From Marsupella aquatica (lineage: Eukaryota > Marchantiophyta): DNA of 64,000 bases. The position numbers were made by a program, and so were the translations under genes. Shown piece by piece: positions 33,932-45,720 of the stretch. Numbering within the stretch: position 1 is the stretch's first letter; each line of letters begins with the position of its first letter. Under the pieces are notes generated by a model, which saw nothing but the letters and a program-made list of their open reading frames with translations, was not told the DNA's origin and did no database searches. The stretch spans positions 18,290,001 to 18,354,000 of the forward strand of contig OZ316892.1 in NCBI GenBank assembly GCA_973895155.1, read 5' to 3'.

Positions 33932-36513
33932 TATGGCTTGTTGTAATCGGTTAATTTAATACAACACATTCAATGAGCAAATGTGGATCCATGTCATCGA
34001 ACAACTTCAATCTGCTTGCTTGAAATACTGTCGAGGCATTTCATGTAATTGAATGGAATGAAGGTCCAATGATGAAGTAAGGAAGCATCTGAGTCTAAGA
34101 AATGAGGCGCCTAAACTGGAGGAAATAACCAATAAGCTAGAAGATATAATTTTCATGCTGCACACTGCCCCTACCGATTTAATTCACTGAATATGAGATT
34201 GAATCCCATGGAATAGCTCAGACATCCCAATAGTCCAAGGATACTTAGTAAAATACTTGAGGCGCTATGTGTAAAACATGCAGTGCTGAGAACTTAGCCA
34301 ATAAATTAAGGTTACCAATTGTATTACTTGGCCCAATTAGCGTTACAAGAATCAATCCTAGAATGCTAATTCTTTGCCTCTTGCTCCATAAATCTTACTT
34401 AGGAAAGATGGACTCCATTTTCATTACATGGCATTTCATGTAATTTCAATGTTGGTCAAATTTGTCACGATCCACAACAATCATCCACTTTCCATGGAGG
34501 ACATTATGGGTAACAGTAGGGACTCAATGTGGGTAGTGGTCAGCCTCTGTACAGACGACAAGCAAAGGTGATCCCAAGCTGCAACCAAAGAAAGTGTGCT
34601 CGCAGTAGCATCCAACTTGTGGGCAAACTGTGCACTAACTGTTAACCATTGTATGTGGTTGAAGGGAATAGAGGATGGCTTCCATTCCTCAAGGAATTCA
34701 GCAATGGTTTGGTACTCGCTATCATAGGCGACCACGTGGTCAGAACTACCAATGTCCATACGGATGTAACAATCCTGCAAGGTAAGAATCCTGCAAGCAA
34801 TAAGGAAAAGGGTAGCATGACTTATATAAGGTCCATCCATAACCATACAACCGTAGTTGAGAGTCCTTTTAGAAATCCTGGAATTTATGGTTCATGATTG
34901 TTTTAAGTGGAAGGAGAGTGGCATTTAGAGTTGGTGTTCAATGGTCTAGGGAAGTATGACAGAGATCATGTTGACATGGATCTATCATTGATGTATGAAT
35001 TTCAGTGACATTCTAGCACAAGTCAAAGCGTTGTGAGTAAGATGAGAAGCGCTCTGAATCCTATGTAATGAAAAGGTACAATCAAGTCTGAAATCATAAC
35101 AGTTTTGATTTTTAAGAGAAAAGAATTGGTAACGTCCTTAAGGGCATAAGCACATTCATATAGCAACCCGGATGACCACGGTGAGGGGGACACGCAGGTT
35201 CCAGCTAAAATAAAAGTTTGACAGTACATTCAGCAGCACAAAAGCAGCGATGACAGAATGCAGGAATTAGCCAGATCAAGCTAAAATGCTACAGTGCAAT
35301 GCAAGAATAGAATCGCCAATGACAGCAGCTGGGAAGGGGCATCGACAGGCAGCGAGAACTTTCCACCGTAGGCTCAATGACAGTAAAGCAAGATTGTGGA
35401 CAAAAGTTGAAGTTCAACCTTGGATATTTAAAGAAAACACAAGCTCGGCCCTTTCTTACTTCTTAGGGATCGCTTTGTCTACCACACAACGAGGCGATGC
35501 TTCATAGCAACATTGTACAACACAAGGATTAGCTATGGGTTCCAAAATCGAGTCAAATTTCAATGAAAAAGCGGAAGCGGAAGATTCTATGAAAACACTG
35601 GTCTCACCTTCCAGAGCAGGCGCAAAGCTAACTCTGGCCTGTCACCGATGCCAGAATAAGCCAGAAATGAGACTGGATGGAGTGACCGGCTGAACGGACT
35701 CGTTCACCGGGAGATTGAACTGGAACTTACTGTCACGGGTCGTATGACCGTTTACAGGTCATTTTACGGACGGAATGGGTATGAACAGTACCCAAACATA
35801 TTTTAAGGTTTGTGGCCAGTCCATGCAGGTTTGTCTTGTCCATCGGGGCTTTATGCTAAACATCCCGGTCCATCCGGGCTTTACATTTGCATGGGATACA
35901 CTAGATCTCGTTAACTTTTTTCCATACTGCATTTACGGATGGGCGGCAGTTCTAGTTTGAAGTTTAATTACGACGCCATTTCTGGCTAGCTTGCATAATT
36001 ATTATAGCCCATTCTAATTGTTCTCACCTATAGTGGTGTAAGCTAAAGATTAATGTGGCCCACACTAAGCATAGTGAGGAGACCAAACAAAAAGGTAGCT
36101 CAATTAGAGTGGACCACACATCAGGGTATAATTTCCTACCAAAACTAGATTGGGCCACTCTAAATGCTCTCATTAACTTCCTACAAAATATACAAGGTTA
36201 GCTGACTTTCAGAAAGTTTTTTTACCATGCCAGTCTTACCATGCTATTCTTGTGGCAGGTAAAGGCATACCATGTCATATCATGCAAGGATCACTGAATT
36301 TCACATACTTTTATATATAGTTTGTTTTGGACAATGATTTATTATCTTATGTGCTTAATTAAGCAACAAGGCCTCATGGGGTAAACTACAAAAAAAATTG
36401 TTGGGACCACTTGTTACTCTCCCCTTTTTCATGTTGTACCAAATTCAGCGGTCCTTTTGGCTGGCACAAAATGCTCAAACATTTTATCTGTCTCAGAGGA
36501 GGATTAATTTTTA

Positions 36514-36719
36514 CAACTTTTAATTACTTTGCCACTAAATATGTTCAAATTGATATTACTGCCATGATTGTTTTTGTATTTTCAAATATGCCACTATTTT
36601 GTACAAAGACTACACATTTATGTATTTAACAAAATAAACAGTGGCACATAAATACAACAAAAACAATTATGGCAGTATTGTAAATTAGAATATCTTTAGT
36701 GGGAAAGTAGTTAAAACTG
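36514..36719 (+). mobile_element. Foldback MITE (206 bp) with 10-bp target-site duplication
   Basis: The left end CAACTTTTAATTACTTTGCC and the reverse complement of the right end, CAGTTTTAACTACTTTCCCA, pair along nearly the full element (arms of about 90 bases). Both sides are flanked by the direct repeat TTAATTTTTA (36504-36513 and 36720-36729). A 9-10 bp duplication with long arms is typical of Mutator-like (MULE) non-autonomous elements. There is no coding capacity. Confidence 0.85.
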
Positions 36720-37445
36720 TTAATTTTTAATCAGCTGTTTGGCATCTTGGAGGTTCTGGATCACCTCACTGTGGTTGCAGCTGCCTCTATTTCAAATCAT
36801 AAACACCTGAGGTTGTCGGGTGTGAAGACTCTACTTGAGCTTGAGCACATCATGAAAACTTGAATAGTTCTGAATAGGTACTGTGAAGCTGTTAGAATGA
36901 ACTTTGAGGCAGGATGGTGGTCCCTTGCGTGAGGCAGGCCCTATGTTCTCAAAAGTAGTTACCACTTAGTCTCAGTTGGATGCTGACTGGCCTGATCACG
37001 GATTCAGTGGACTTCTTTCTTTTAATTTTTTTTTTCTTTCCAAATTTGCAGTACTTATGTTTGCTCCTTAATCAAGGGTTTTGATGGGAAGAGTTGCTCT
37101 TGAGTGAACCTTCAGGGTTGACAGGCGGATAGGATCTGGGATCGAGTATCTGGCTAGTGATGTTGTCTACTACAATGCTCCATTGAGACTCCCCCCTAGT
37201 TGTACTTTGCTTACATCCCTCTATGGCTATCTGCCTTTTGGCCTGCAAGCCCCCCCCCCCCCATTGGTGGGGTTCACGCAGAATAAATGAGTTTAATGTT
37301 TTTTTCTAAAGTATGTATTTTCCATAGTACTTTGGCAAATAAGGTGTTTGTAACACAAAAATAGATAAAGTTTACTTCATATAGTTCATAAAGTATGATA
37401 GGTCAAAAAACCATCTCAAAAAATCTATTGTTACCTTCTAGACAT

Positions 37446-37800
37446 GCTCTTATACCAATTGTTTAAGCAAAGATGATATTCACAATGACAAGCCCATGAT
37501 CATCCAACACACAAGTAATCGACACAGAGAGATACATGGTTCACCTCAGTTGAATATATGTCCACAAGAACACACGAGAACTTTACTGCACTCTAGGCCC
37601 GTCGGCCATACTCCGCAATGCAAGTTCTACCTATCTCTCAATTGGCTCCGTAACAATGAGCCTCAGTTTGTACTATCCAAGCAAACACTTCTTGCAGATA
37701 TAGTGTGCAACATGACTAACCTAACCAAGTGTGCAACAAAGGTTAGCCCTAACTACAGTCATAACTCTAGACCTAGAAGAGTAAATGTGTAACACAAACA
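37446..37800 (-). mobile_element. LTR (341 bp) plus primer-binding site of a copia-like element
   Basis: 37460-37800 is bounded by TG and CA and is related to the solo LTR at 28563-28905. On the minus strand it is followed, after two bases, by TGGTATAAGAGC (37457-37446), a one-base variant of the initiator-methionine primer-binding site TGGTATCAGAGC. It is therefore a 5' LTR of a minus-strand element. No gag-pol frame or second LTR was recognised at lower coordinates, so the element is truncated or non-autonomous. Confidence 0.8.
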
Positions 37801-38460
37801 CCCCAAGGTGTACCTCAAGTTGGAAGCCAACCAGCCTCCCCCAAAGGTTTATTTGAATGCAACAGTGCCTAAGCATTGCTCTCCAATTCTCTGGTGTAGA
37901 GGGAGTAGCAAAGGATCTCAACTGATCAGGACTAATTGATGGTTTGGCGGGGGTTCTCAAGACTATACTCATCTCATAATTATATGCTTTTGGGGATATG
38001 TCATTCCCAAGCCAGATTTGGTCCAAACATTGCCACTTTTTTTTCTATACAATACTTTGGCATTTTTTTCACTACTGGGTAAGCAAACTAAGTATAGCTA
38101 GCTTGAAACTCTTTGATGGTCAACATCTGGCCAGGTTGCACCATTGGATGGTTGTTTGTGTCCTCCGCCCTATTGCAGCACCCTTTCCAAACCCTTGACA
38201 CTGGGTTGGGTCTCTTACTTTGCACCCCCTCTGCCCCCTCTTGTCCCACTCCCATACCCCCCCCAAGGTGAGAGAGGGTGTGGTAGTTAACTTGAAGAGA
38301 GTGACAAACATCCAATGGTGAAAAATTTGCAAGATGTTGACCGTTGGATCATTCCAAACCAACCAAAGTTACTTTGCTTAATTATGAAAATAGGTGGCTA
38401 TGTAGTAATCTATCTAATAAAGCGCGATTGAAAGCTAAGGGGAAGGCCAAAGGTGTAGAG

Positions 38461-38630
38461 GCTTACTATCTTGCAATTGGGGTTGGAACTGGAAAGGGGC
38501 ATTATAGTACACCATGTATTTATTGCAATTGGGGGTGGAACTGGAAAGGGCCACTATAGTACTCACCGTGTAGTTATGGTCATAGGGAGTATAACTGGAA
38601 AGGAGCACTATGGTACTCATAATACATTTA
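38461..38630 (+). repeat. Three-copy tandem repeat of about 55-60 bp
   Basis: The unit GG..GGAACTGGAAAGGG.C followed by A.TATAGTAC occurs three times, with the third copy most diverged. Confidence 0.75.
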
Positions 38631-38712
38631 GGAGTAAAACTCACCATTCAGGCTCATTGAACTAAAATGTATGTAGAGTAGGTAGACTAAAACAGAGACG
38701 CTTAATAAACTT

Positions 38713-38930
38713 CTGAGTTTTTAAGTACATTGCCACTAAACATGATTGAATTTACAATATTGCCATTGATTTTTTTGTATTTACAAAAATGTCACTATTT
38801 TATATAGTTCCTCTTGTTACCTTGATAAACTTGTCATTCATATAGGAAACCATTTCATTTTTATAAATACAAAAAATAGTGACAATATTGTAGAAATGGC
38901 AAAGTAATTAGAACATCAAAGTACTTTAAA
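38713..38930 (+). mobile_element. Foldback MITE, diverged copy
   Basis: The left arm GAGTTTTTAAGTACATTGCC continues with CACTAAACATGATTGAATTT, and the right arm contains ATGGCAAAGTAATTAGAAC. Both match the 36.5-kb family. The right arm has an internal deletion and the target duplication is not clear. Confidence 0.7.
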
Positions 38931-39939
38931 GCTGTTTCGATAAATCCATACAGTCATGTGACCCAACGAACCAGCAAAGGAAATGCATTAGAATTCCGGA
39001 AATTGGGGAGAAGACTGTAGAGAACAGTGCCAACACTGCGTTGCTGCGTGCTCGTTCTCTACTCGTGGGTTCCAATTCTCGCATTGATTTGGCCGTGCCC
39101 AAAAGGGTGTCAAGAGCTCACTCCAACCTGCTTTTCGATTACGTACTTATCTCGAGCAATGATGGGGATTGCGGGGCTTTGGGTGGCAATCATGAAAAAT
39201 GCCTCGGTGGGCCTTTCATTCAGAATCTTCGTGTTCCACGAGGGGAAGTCATTAGCTTCTTCGGATTGGCCTTTTTGTTAGACGATGATGGATCCCCGTC
39301 TTCGTGTCCAGACACGCAGAGCCCAGTACTGTAGCTCACTAGGACAATCATTCACACATACATAGAAGGAGCTCCAGCCTTGGTCATGTTTGCAGCCTCT
39401 CATCTCGTGGCACAGCTTTAGAACTGCGCTGAACAAGCAACGCTCCGCTCCACATAAGGAGGTTGCTCTCCTCTTGGTAGCAATGGGTCATTTAGGGGAT
39501 TGAGGAAACAAGAAAAAACAGATTGAGGAAACAAGAAAAAACCTGAGTTGGAGAACGATGCAGTGAATCAAACCACTTCTATGTGAGCGAAGAGCACCTT
39601 CTACTGGGACACTTGCAACGGCATGGTTACATCTGGAAGTTGCCGAACGTGTGTACTTGCACCAATAGAACTTTATTTAGGTTCAGGCCTTCACACATCT
39701 TTTGCACCAGATGTACAACCAGACTATAGTTTGACATTGCACTGTCCTTTATTGTGTGGACACTAGAGTTTTGCTTTCGTGTCAGCTACATCGGAGCCCT
39801 GGGAGGAGGCGAGATTGGGTTGACTGTAGAGTGAGTTACCTGTGAGCTTCAAGCTTGCGAAATGCAATCAACTACATAACCGTGCCAGTGAGGACGCTCT
39901 TGGCATAGGTTAGGCAGTCTATTACGCCAATCTGGTGCA

Positions 39940-40160
39940 AGTCTTTCAACCCCATTCTGGAGTCCGGGCAAGAATCTTTATCGAAGCTTTATACATGTCC
40001 TCTCAATTTGATTGGGCACTGGCAAACAGAAGTTGGACACTAAACTCACAACAGTACTCCAATCTGGTTGAGAATCTGGGTCGAAGGGTTCTACATGTCC
40101 TCTTAATTTCTTGGGCACTAGCAAACAGCACTATGCTTGGACACTAAACTCACAGCAGTA
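39940..40160 (+). repeat. Diverged tandem duplication of about 110 bp
   Basis: Both copies carry TCGAAG..TT.TACATGTCCTCT, AATTT..TTGGGCACT.GCAAA and TTGGACACTAAACTCACA.CA. They occupy roughly 39940-40045 and 40057-40160. Confidence 0.75.
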
Positions 40161-41071
40161 AAGCAGATGCATTCAGGTTTAAAGATTACATCGTCGAGTA
40201 TAGTGAATTCAATCCAAGGAAAAGCACCAGAGTACTTCGCATCCATGACATGTTTTATTTTCTTGCAGTAAGTATTTCTCAAGCATCTGTGTCCAAATTG
40301 GAAGAATGTGAAGAAGTGCGAATAGCAGAAAACCCACCCTCCATTCAATATTTCTGGAACATACAATATGTACTGCATTAACTCATCAATCCTGAAAGAT
40401 TTGCTCCACAAGTATTGTTGCAGTGACGCAGATTCCACAGAGAATTCTTCAGAAAGTTTCCGTATTGCAATGCCATCATGAAGTAGCAGGGCACTTTCAC
40501 GGAAGTGCAACCATAGAAGCATTCATAACTACCAGAAAATTGTTTTTCTTGCATCGTATTGCAAGGAAATCACGAGGCAAGCCATACACTTTCATGCGAG
40601 TGCAACCATCCAGGCTATCGTGGGGAAAACAATGGTTGCCAAAGATCGCCAATCTCACTGAAGTGACAGTTCTACGAATCGCCATATCTCCTACAAAATT
40701 TCTTGACTTTACATTTCTCGGTTCCCCCTGTACGCTTCAAGTGGACATCAACACTGGTTGGCTACAGGAGATCGGAAAGCTGCTTGTCTGCAATCTTCCC
40801 TTGTTAATTAAGTTTACAATCTAAGCACCTAATGGAACGGTAAGGTTGCCGGGAGAATAACACAAGTTCGCAATGAGTGCCAGCTGAATGAAGGATACTG
40901 AATAATGCCAATCTTGGCATAGCGGGCTTGTATTAAGATTTTCTAGCTTGTAAGTAAGGGTTACAGTTCTGTATCAAGAGCTCGGAGTTATTGAGCTTCT
41001 CATCTATGATTCCCGCTAGTTCTATGGACTAAAAACTGAATGGTCATGATAAATAATCGTTAAAATAGTCA

Positions 41072-44000
41072 CTATTGCTGCCCTTCACTAATTGTTGCAA
41101 AATTTGGTTCCTCTTGGATTTCGGTACGCGATACATGTCTGTCAAGAATCTGCAGACTAAGTTGTTCACTAGCCAAGAGTTTCCTACGTTCTTTTCGCCT
41201 TCTTCTCTTCAAGGCTCGTCTGCTTACATAATCAGCCGGTTTTGGGGACTTGGGCTCCTCTGGGCGATAATTATGCCAACGATCATACTGGTGACAAGAT
41301 AGCAGGGGTCGCAGTCTTGGGGCCGCCGAGCAGCTTGTTGAGCAGCTTCCATTATGCTGCGACAGACAGTCTTCACAAGACCTGTAAAACCACATTTGAC
41401 AAAGAATCATTCATGAGTATTTCATAATAGTTATACACTTTGGAGTGAAGTGGGGCCAACTCGTAAATTTCAGACCAGAACCTCCAAATAAGAGGCGGCA
41501 TTGTGAAGAACTATAATCTGCAAGGGTCTTGATATCACTTTTAGATAATAGAATCTGGTCCGGGTAGCACTTTTGGAGGACGAAAGAGCCAGACTAAAGT
41601 AGAACACGAGAACCTATCTTAATATTATTGATAAAAGTATGTCGACACTGAAACTCAATCCCCCACCTCTTAATGGAAGACAGCTTGCCATATTGATTGA
41701 ACTTCACAATATGTTCTCCTCCCTTTAAAGCTTTTAACTGAAAGTTTCCTTGCATTGAGTACTAGCATTGGATAGGACGTCTAGATTAATACCTTGAGGC
41801 TGGCTTAGAATAAGACCATGATATCAATAAATTCACAAAACTTACAGGAATAGCAGGTTGCAGTCAAGGTTTGCGCAGTTGCGATGGCGTGGTTCAGCGA
41901 TTGGATCTCCACATAACCGACATCTGGCAAATGCTTGAGAGGCAGAAGAATTGGCACAATCCTTCGCCTCTGTCGTATCAGATTCCAGAAGTGCTTCTTC
42001 TTCAAGTGCACTTTTGATGTCGTAGTCCCTTGGAGGAACTGCCAGTCGTGAATCAAACACAAAAAGATTTCCGGCCCACCTCCTTGCTCCTTCCTCTTTA
42101 AGATAATTCGACACACCACCCTTCAGCGTATACAAATTCTTGAATCCCTTCTGTCTGCATAAGAAATACACAACATTATGACCATTTGTTCTAATGTCTA
42201 ATGTTTTAGTCTCACTTCCAAAAATCCGACCTGACTTTGGAGTGATTATCGGTCAAGACATCCTCCAACTTGATCTTGTCCATGACCCACAGTCACCTTG
42301 GAAAAGTGACTTCCATGCCACCATATGCATTTAGTGCACTTGATCGGTTGACTAAGAGTCTACTCAAAATCCCCAATCAAGTTGCACTATTTGTCTTGCT
42401 TCAGTTGTATTGACTGAAGTGCCGGTTTCCACTAATCTAGCATCATAGGTCTTGCCATCACGGATGACACAATTTTTGACCCAGCAAACCTTAACTGCAC
42501 AAGTGTAAAGAGATTTAAATTCGTGATCTATATCCTAAAGCAAGAAACACAGGGTGGATATTGGCACTACGTCTTTCAAGTGCGATCTAACTCGATCGCA
42601 GTGAAGTATAATCTCAGCCTACATAATCTTAACGATGCTTTTACGCCAAAACATATATAACATGTCGAGTAGAAACCTTCATACCTTAAAATAGTTGAGT
42701 AAACATCGCACCGTATGCCACCGGTACAGTACATCATCACATCGACCTCTTCCTTATCGACATTTGCCAAGGGGTCACTATTTCCAGTCTAAAATATTTC
42801 ATGCACACACAAGTTTAGAAGGAATTCATCCATTATCCGAGAACAATTGCGAGATTGCTTCTGTTGTAATGTGAAGACATGCACACACTAAATAAAAAAT
42901 TTACATTAGCGCGTTGCCAAACAATTAGAGCGGGAATTGGAACCTCACGAACTCACAAACACCAGAGTGGTGAGAGAGTCCAGGCCCCATGCTAGAAAAA
43001 TGGTCAAGCGGATTGTAGATTGCGTAATGGAGGAAGTACAACGATTTCACAAGCTTTTTGAACAGCAGGGCATTTCTATGCAAGTAAGATGACAAGATCT
43101 GTCTTATAAGGTTATTTAAGAACAAAAGCCGTTAATAACGTGGATGATTTTTCCTGTGCAAATGTCCAGAACAGAGTTAAGTAACAAAGTTGCTTCCGAG
43201 TGAAAGCATTACCTCGTTTTCTTTGAGTCCAAACTCAGTACTCTTGAAACAATCAACATTGGGTCTTTGAGTTCCTTTGAAGTGGCCCACATCCCACTCA
43301 TATCCTGCATCATATCAGGGAATTTCATCAAGCCAACCCACCATACATAAACGCTGGACTTTTCAAACAATGTCGTTAAAAGCAGTTCAATTTTCCAAAA
43401 CCGTGGGGTAGCGAAACCTTACCATTTCGAACATCCAACAAGACAACTGATTTTCTGGCTTTGACTGTCTTATCGTGCTGCTCATCTTGTGAATTTCCAA
43501 GCGCCTGTGACACAGCTGCGCTCTTGTTTCCTAATACAGTTGCAGCATCAAGTCGCTCGGTCCACTCACGAGGACTGAGGTGCACTGCTCTGGCAGAAGG
43601 TTCTGTGATAGGTAGATGCAGTGTCCCTCCTTCGACCTTGAAAGGGAGACAGAAAACACATTATCTCAAGACGACATGGAAGATGCGGACCTCTTCAAGT
43701 TTGGAGTTGATGCCAAATGAAAGTGAGGACCATAATATTTTCTGTCACATAGAAATTCTGATTTGTAGGTGTACAGAGCAATGAGTTTAGGATGCGAAGA
43801 TCACAGAAAGAAAATTCAAGTCCAAACAAAGGTTAGTGTATCAAGGGTTTTGGGTTTAGGGTCGTAGGACTAAAGGAACTGAACTCCAGAGGATTCAATT
43901 CAGAGAATTTTAAGCATAGACTCCAGGAAGCATACCTTCTACTTGATCATTGATCATCCACAATAATTACTGGCATATAAGTTTTACAATCACTAGACCC

Positions 44001-45720
44001 AGACAGAAACAGAATTGCAGGGAAACTATAGTGGCTAAACTTGTAAATATGTTTACAACACAAACATATGTTGAAATTCCTTCAGAATGTATAGTCAGAG
44101 TCACCTACAACCAGATAAGGTTTTGTTCCCTCGTCAGATGACATCCTGGACGCCCAAAAAAGTCTCTTGAGCAGTAAAGGGAGAGAGAACATACTTGGAC
44201 CAACGATGGCTTATATCGAAGCCTCAGCCTTGGAAATCCATGCCCCCCAGGAGAGGGAGAGATTTGAACCAGCATATTTGCAAAACGGGAGTCCTCTTTG
44301 ACCCACTCCGCATACTCGACGGCCTGCTCCTCTGGACCACTAAGCTGCAGAGATGTTTTTCACAAAGTTTACTCAACTTGCTAGATAGAAGATGATTTGA
44401 CTACACCAGTCGGAGTTATCACTACTGCTAAGTGTGAACTGTTACCGATCCATTCATTTTGTCAAAAAATAGCTCTAATAACAGTTAACAATCACGAGAA
44501 TTCACCAAAGCGTAAGAGTTTACCAAATGTAATCGAGCTAAAACTCACCTGTGCATTTATGCCCTGATGACTAATATATATTCTCCCTCGAACATCCTTT
44601 CCCTGTAATTGTATTTCAAATATCATTAGTTATCAAATCCAACACCTTGTCTATTTTGAACTCTCCCTGATCTGCTCCGTCTTCACACCACTAGTTTCAG
44701 CATTGTTGTCGAGCTACAAAATGAAACATTCTTTACTGCACAAAAGAGTGACCTTAGAGCTGAGAAATTCGCAACTCTCTATATTTCAGAGGACAGCTCA
44801 AAATATATCTCAGATTGGTAGTTTACATCTGACAACACGCTAATAGTTCATAAGGTACCTTTTTCAACAACCTCCGGTCATAAGCGATCGAGGTGGGAAA
44901 CTAGGAGTGAATCCTCCGGACTCAATTGACGCACCTCCAAAAACGACGTGTGACAAGCCACCTCGTGATGCGGGTCCTCAATGCTGACGAAATAATAGAA
45001 GTTCACCACCCATATCTCAGGTGCACAGGTCGTCTTCTCAACCTCCCCAGCATCAGTTCCCTCTGTCTCAACTCCCCTGCCAACCCCATCCCCATCCACA
45101 ATTCCCACTCCATCTTCCTCGAAGCTCTCCAGCCCCAATTCTTCTTCAGCACAAACGTATCGTCCCTCCTGACGAGAAGCAATGTGAAATCCACTTCTGG
45201 ATTCAAACCCATTCCTATTCTCCACACCACGAATTCCTCTCCGCGACACAGAGGATGACCTCAATATCTGACAGACCCGTGAGGCTCTAAAAAATCTCGG
45301 CCCAGTAGCTCTCCAATTACGGAACCCTAATTTGGAAGTAACTGATGCCTGCTCACCTCCGAACGTACTCCAGTGCCGCCTCGAACAACCGGCGGACAGT
45401 GCACTCCGACTGCTGCATAACTCGTCAGAGCAGCAGCAAGTACCAAGAGCCGAGACACATTCTCGAGAAAAAGACGGAGCCGCTCTTGCAACTCCGCATT
45501 TGGTCGTCAGATTCCGAAAGGTAATGGCAAGCACTTGCTCTGATCTCCAACAGTTGGTGTGGGAACTCAGAACAGCAGTGGACAGATTGGAGCAATTGGA
45601 AACGATGGACATGATGAATTGGTCGTAAGGGGAGGGCGACCTCCCTGCGAGCTGGATGGTGATCAGCGTTGCAATGCTGCTGCTGCTGGGCTTGGACTGA
45701 AGCCCAGCTCTTGCCAGCAT
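41072..45720 (-). CDS. Rhodanese-domain protein of the TrhO/UPF0176 family (plant sulfurtransferase STR6-8 group)
   Basis: Eight exons (45720-44935, 44602-44549, 44344-44195, 43636-43423, 43304-43213, 42788-42685, 42154-41846, 41381-41072) join in phase to 672 residues. The order is: a long Ser/Arg-rich N-terminus that could include an organelle targeting peptide; the acylphosphatase-like domain (VVNFYYFVSIEDPHHE, then GRIYISHQGINAQLSG, ~235-285); and a rhodanese domain with LLDVRN, YEWDVGHFKGT and the active-site loop CTGGIRC (~453-459). The loop Cys is intact. A Cys-rich segment follows (CRLCG, HRNCANLDCNLLFLSCEDC), likely zinc-binding. Bacterial TrhO hydroxylates wobble uridine in tRNA; in plants the substrate is not established. 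The protein ends in an Arg/Lys-rich tail (RRALKRRRRKERRK). It is longer than Arabidopsis STR7/STR8 (~450-475) because of the N-terminus and tail. All borders are GT/AG. Confidence 0.92.

Larger units (their letters stand above)
24892..41071. other. 16-kb gene-free stretch rich in transposon remnants and tandem repeats
   Basis: No exon of a known family was recognised on either strand. The interval holds a GA microsatellite in the presumed SLC37 leader, a solo LTR, a second LTR of the same family with a primer-binding site, three foldback MITE copies, a tRNA-like SINE candidate, several tandem arrays and C/G homopolymer runs (26385, 27730, 37249). Open frames such as those at 31928-32365 and 32798-33172 match nothing I know. 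A gene made of very short exons could still be missed. Confidence 0.5.

Noticed and set aside
34481-34846. 121-residue minus-strand frame
   Set aside because: No motif and no splice-supported neighbours. Possible transposon debris, but this cannot be shown.
40118-40824. Opposed frames of 134 (minus) and 133 (plus) residues
   Set aside because: Both lie next to or in duplicated sequence, overlap antisense and show no domain.
44245-44344. Possible tRNA-like GATTTGAACC motif on the plus strand
   Set aside because: It falls inside exon 44195-44344 of the rhodanese gene and is explained by coding sequence.
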